A stretch of DNA of 12,611 nucleotides, taken from contig DPJH01000001.1 in the NCBI GenBank assembly GCA_003543115.1, positions 1-12,611 of the forward strand. The letters are read 5' to 3'. Origin of the DNA: Candidatus Moraniibacteriota bacterium (GTDB taxonomy: Bacteria; Patescibacteriota; Minisyncoccia; Moranbacterales; UBA2206). Of the stretch, positions 11,631 through 12,611 are shown one piece after another (within the stretch, counting starts at the first letter, position 1; every line of letters begins with the position of its first letter). Below the pieces are notes generated by a model. It ran no database searches. It was given only the letters and a program-made list of their open reading frames with translations, and had not been told where the DNA came from. Made by a program: the position numbers and the translations under genes.

Positions 11631-12419
11631 ATGAAATTAGCCGTTTTATTTTGGTTCTATAAAGAGCCGGAAATCTGTAAAAACAGATTGCAAATATTGA
11701 AGAAATATAATCCGGATCTTAAGATCTATGGTCTTTATGGCGGCGAAAAAAAAGAAGCTGAAAAATATGAAGAACTGCTGGGAAAATATCTTGATGATTT
11801 TTATGTTTCACCATATGAAGATTCTGATTGGAAATGGATCAACGGCGATCTGATGATTCTTGAATGGTTTGAAAATAGAGGCGAGAGATTGGAATGGGAC
11901 AGCATTGCTGTTGCGCAATGGGACATGCTTGTCCTTGATTCCATTGAGAAGCAATTTGAGGGAATAAAAGAAGGCCAGATATATTTGTCCGGAACTAAAA
12001 TATTAGATAAGGAAACAGAGAATAGCTGGACATGGACAAAGCCTGGCAGTGAAGAAAGGGAGAATTATCTAAAATTTTTAGAATATATTAAAGAGAATTA
12101 TGGATACATGGGTGAAATTTTTTGCTGCTTATTTATTTTTCAAATATTACCAAGGGTGTTTTTTGAAAAATATCTCACGGTTAAAAACAAGGAGGTTGGC
12201 ATGCTTGAATATAAGGTGCCTATGTATGCAAAAATTTTCGAGATACTATTTTATGAAAAAGACTTAGGGGTGTTTTGGTCTGATCGTGGAAAGAAAATTG
12301 ATGAGCTGCCGCTTAATGCTTGGCCTGTCGAAATTAAAAAGGAGTTTATCGAATCGGAAAATGAAAAGAAAAATGGATATAGATTATTCCATCCTTATTT
12401 CAAGAAGTGGAATCTCTGA
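11631..12419 (+). CDS. Hypothetical protein, glycosyltransferase-like
   Basis: I do not recognise this 262-aa protein with certainty. The N-terminus (MKLAVLFWFYKEPEICKNRL, then LQILKKYNPDLKIYGLYGG) reads like the first strand and helix of a nucleotide-sugar-binding GT-A fold, and WDSIAVAQWDMLVLD (about residues 87-101) could carry the aspartate region of such an enzyme. It is rich in tryptophan and tyrosine, and it has no signal peptide; one short hydrophobic stretch lies near residues 160-175. An upstream ATG in frame at 11547 would add 28 residues, but these run through the -10 box, so 11631 is preferred. The stop is TGA. A diverged gene-end remnant and a terminator follow. Confidence 0.55.
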   Translation: MKLAVLFWFYKEPEICKNRLQILKKYNPDLKIYGLYGGEKKEAEKYEELLGKYLDDFYVSPYEDSDWKWINGDLMILEWFENRGERLEWDSIAVAQWDMLVLDSIEKQFEGIKEGQIYLSGTKILDKETENSWTWTKPGSEERENYLKFLEYIKENYGYMGEIFCCLFIFQILPRVFFEKYLTVKNKEVGMLEYKVPMYAKIFEILFYEKDLGVFWSDRGKKIDELPLNAWPVEIKKEFIESENEKKNGYRLFHPYFKKWNL

Positions 12420-12424
12420 GCTTG

Positions 12425-12500
12425 TTTAAATAGCAAGCTTGCACGCTCCAATTTCACCAAATCTTATTCCAATTTTCTAGCATGTTTGTTCGAATGGTGT
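12425..12500 (-). pseudogene. Gene-end remnant, copy B (frameshifted)
   Basis: The minus strand reads IRTNMLENWNKIW and, after a one-base deletion relative to copy A, VKLERA. It aligns with copy A (LRTNTIENWDRVGVKLERA). There is no intact frame. Confidence 0.5.
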
Positions 12501-12553
12501 ATTCCATAGTCCGTTATCTGAAAAAATAAGGCTTTATTGAGCCTTATTTTTTT
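12441..12553. repeat. Intergenic repeat unit, copy B (remnant plus terminator)
   Basis: The unit aligns with 10004-10123 over GCACGCTCCAATTTCACC and onward, and likewise ends in a terminator hairpin. Confidence 0.6.
12521..12553. terminator. Terminator after the last gene
   Basis: AATAAGGCT pairs with AGCCTTATT around TTATTG and is flanked by A- and T-runs on both sides. Confidence 0.88.
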
Positions 12554-12594
12554 ATTTAACACTATTGGTGCATAATATATCATATATTTTTCTA

Positions 12595-12600
12595 TTGACA
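12595..12600 (+). promoter_or_regulatory. -35 box of a promoter running off the window
   Basis: A perfect TTGACA lies 11 bases from the window end; the matching -10 would lie outside the window. Confidence 0.4.
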
Positions 12601-12611
12601 AATTAATAAAT

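Noticed and set aside
1..12611. CRISPR array
   Set aside because: No evenly spaced direct repeats with unique spacers were seen. The only tandem repeats are the coding repeats in the VWA gene.

Overview
The window most resembles a Candidate Phyla Radiation (Patescibacteria, Parcubacteria-like) chromosome. It is AT-rich with short intergenic gaps and few Shine-Dalgarno sites. It has a compact EF-Ts, a PSP1/RicT gene joined to rpsB-tsf, and a self-splicing-type intron in a tRNA gene. The lineage is my inference; no marker gene here settles it. Stops are TAA, TAG and TGA (TGA ends the last gene), so the standard code fits and there is no sign of UGA recoding.

Layout. 1-2090: a membrane-anchored von Willebrand A (VWA) protein and uppP, each closed by a strong terminator. 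2093-4472: prfA (minus) and a methyltransferase (plus) diverge from overlapping promoters; the methyltransferase converges on rpmE (minus) over a shared bidirectional terminator. 4563-7875: a strong promoter and a long folded leader drive rpsB-tsf-ricT-TPR protein. 7918-9615: a tRNA/ribosomal-protein block, trnT(UGU)-trnY(GUA)-LAGLIDADG-like endonuclease-trnT(GGU, interrupted)-rpmG-trnW(CCA), ending at a terminator. 9657-9984: a stand-alone structured RNA with its own consensus promoter and terminator, which I cannot assign to a known family. 9982-12611: an accessory-looking stretch with two decayed copies of one gene end, a Nudix hydrolase, a Ham1/RdgB-like NTP pyrophosphatase and a glycosyltransferase-like hypothetical protein.

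The most notable system is at 8269-9129. A group I intron of about 201 nt splits the anticodon loop of tRNA-Thr(GGU). It contains no open reading frame. A LAGLIDADG-like endonuclease gene lies just upstream, outside the intron, and its stop codon falls inside the tRNA 5' exon. The order Thr(UGU)-Tyr-X-Thr(GGU) matches the classic thrU-tyrU-glyT-thrT cluster, with the endonuclease where tRNA-Gly would be. This suggests an intron and a free-standing homing endonuclease moving together through a tRNA locus.

The second item of note is the 9692-9984 RNA, which is GC-richer than its surroundings, extensively self-complementary and possibly pseudoknotted. Smaller points are the rpsB leader, whose last hairpin overlaps the ribosome binding site, an extended -10 motif shared by three genes, and GC-rich palindromes, one of which overlaps tRNA-Trp.
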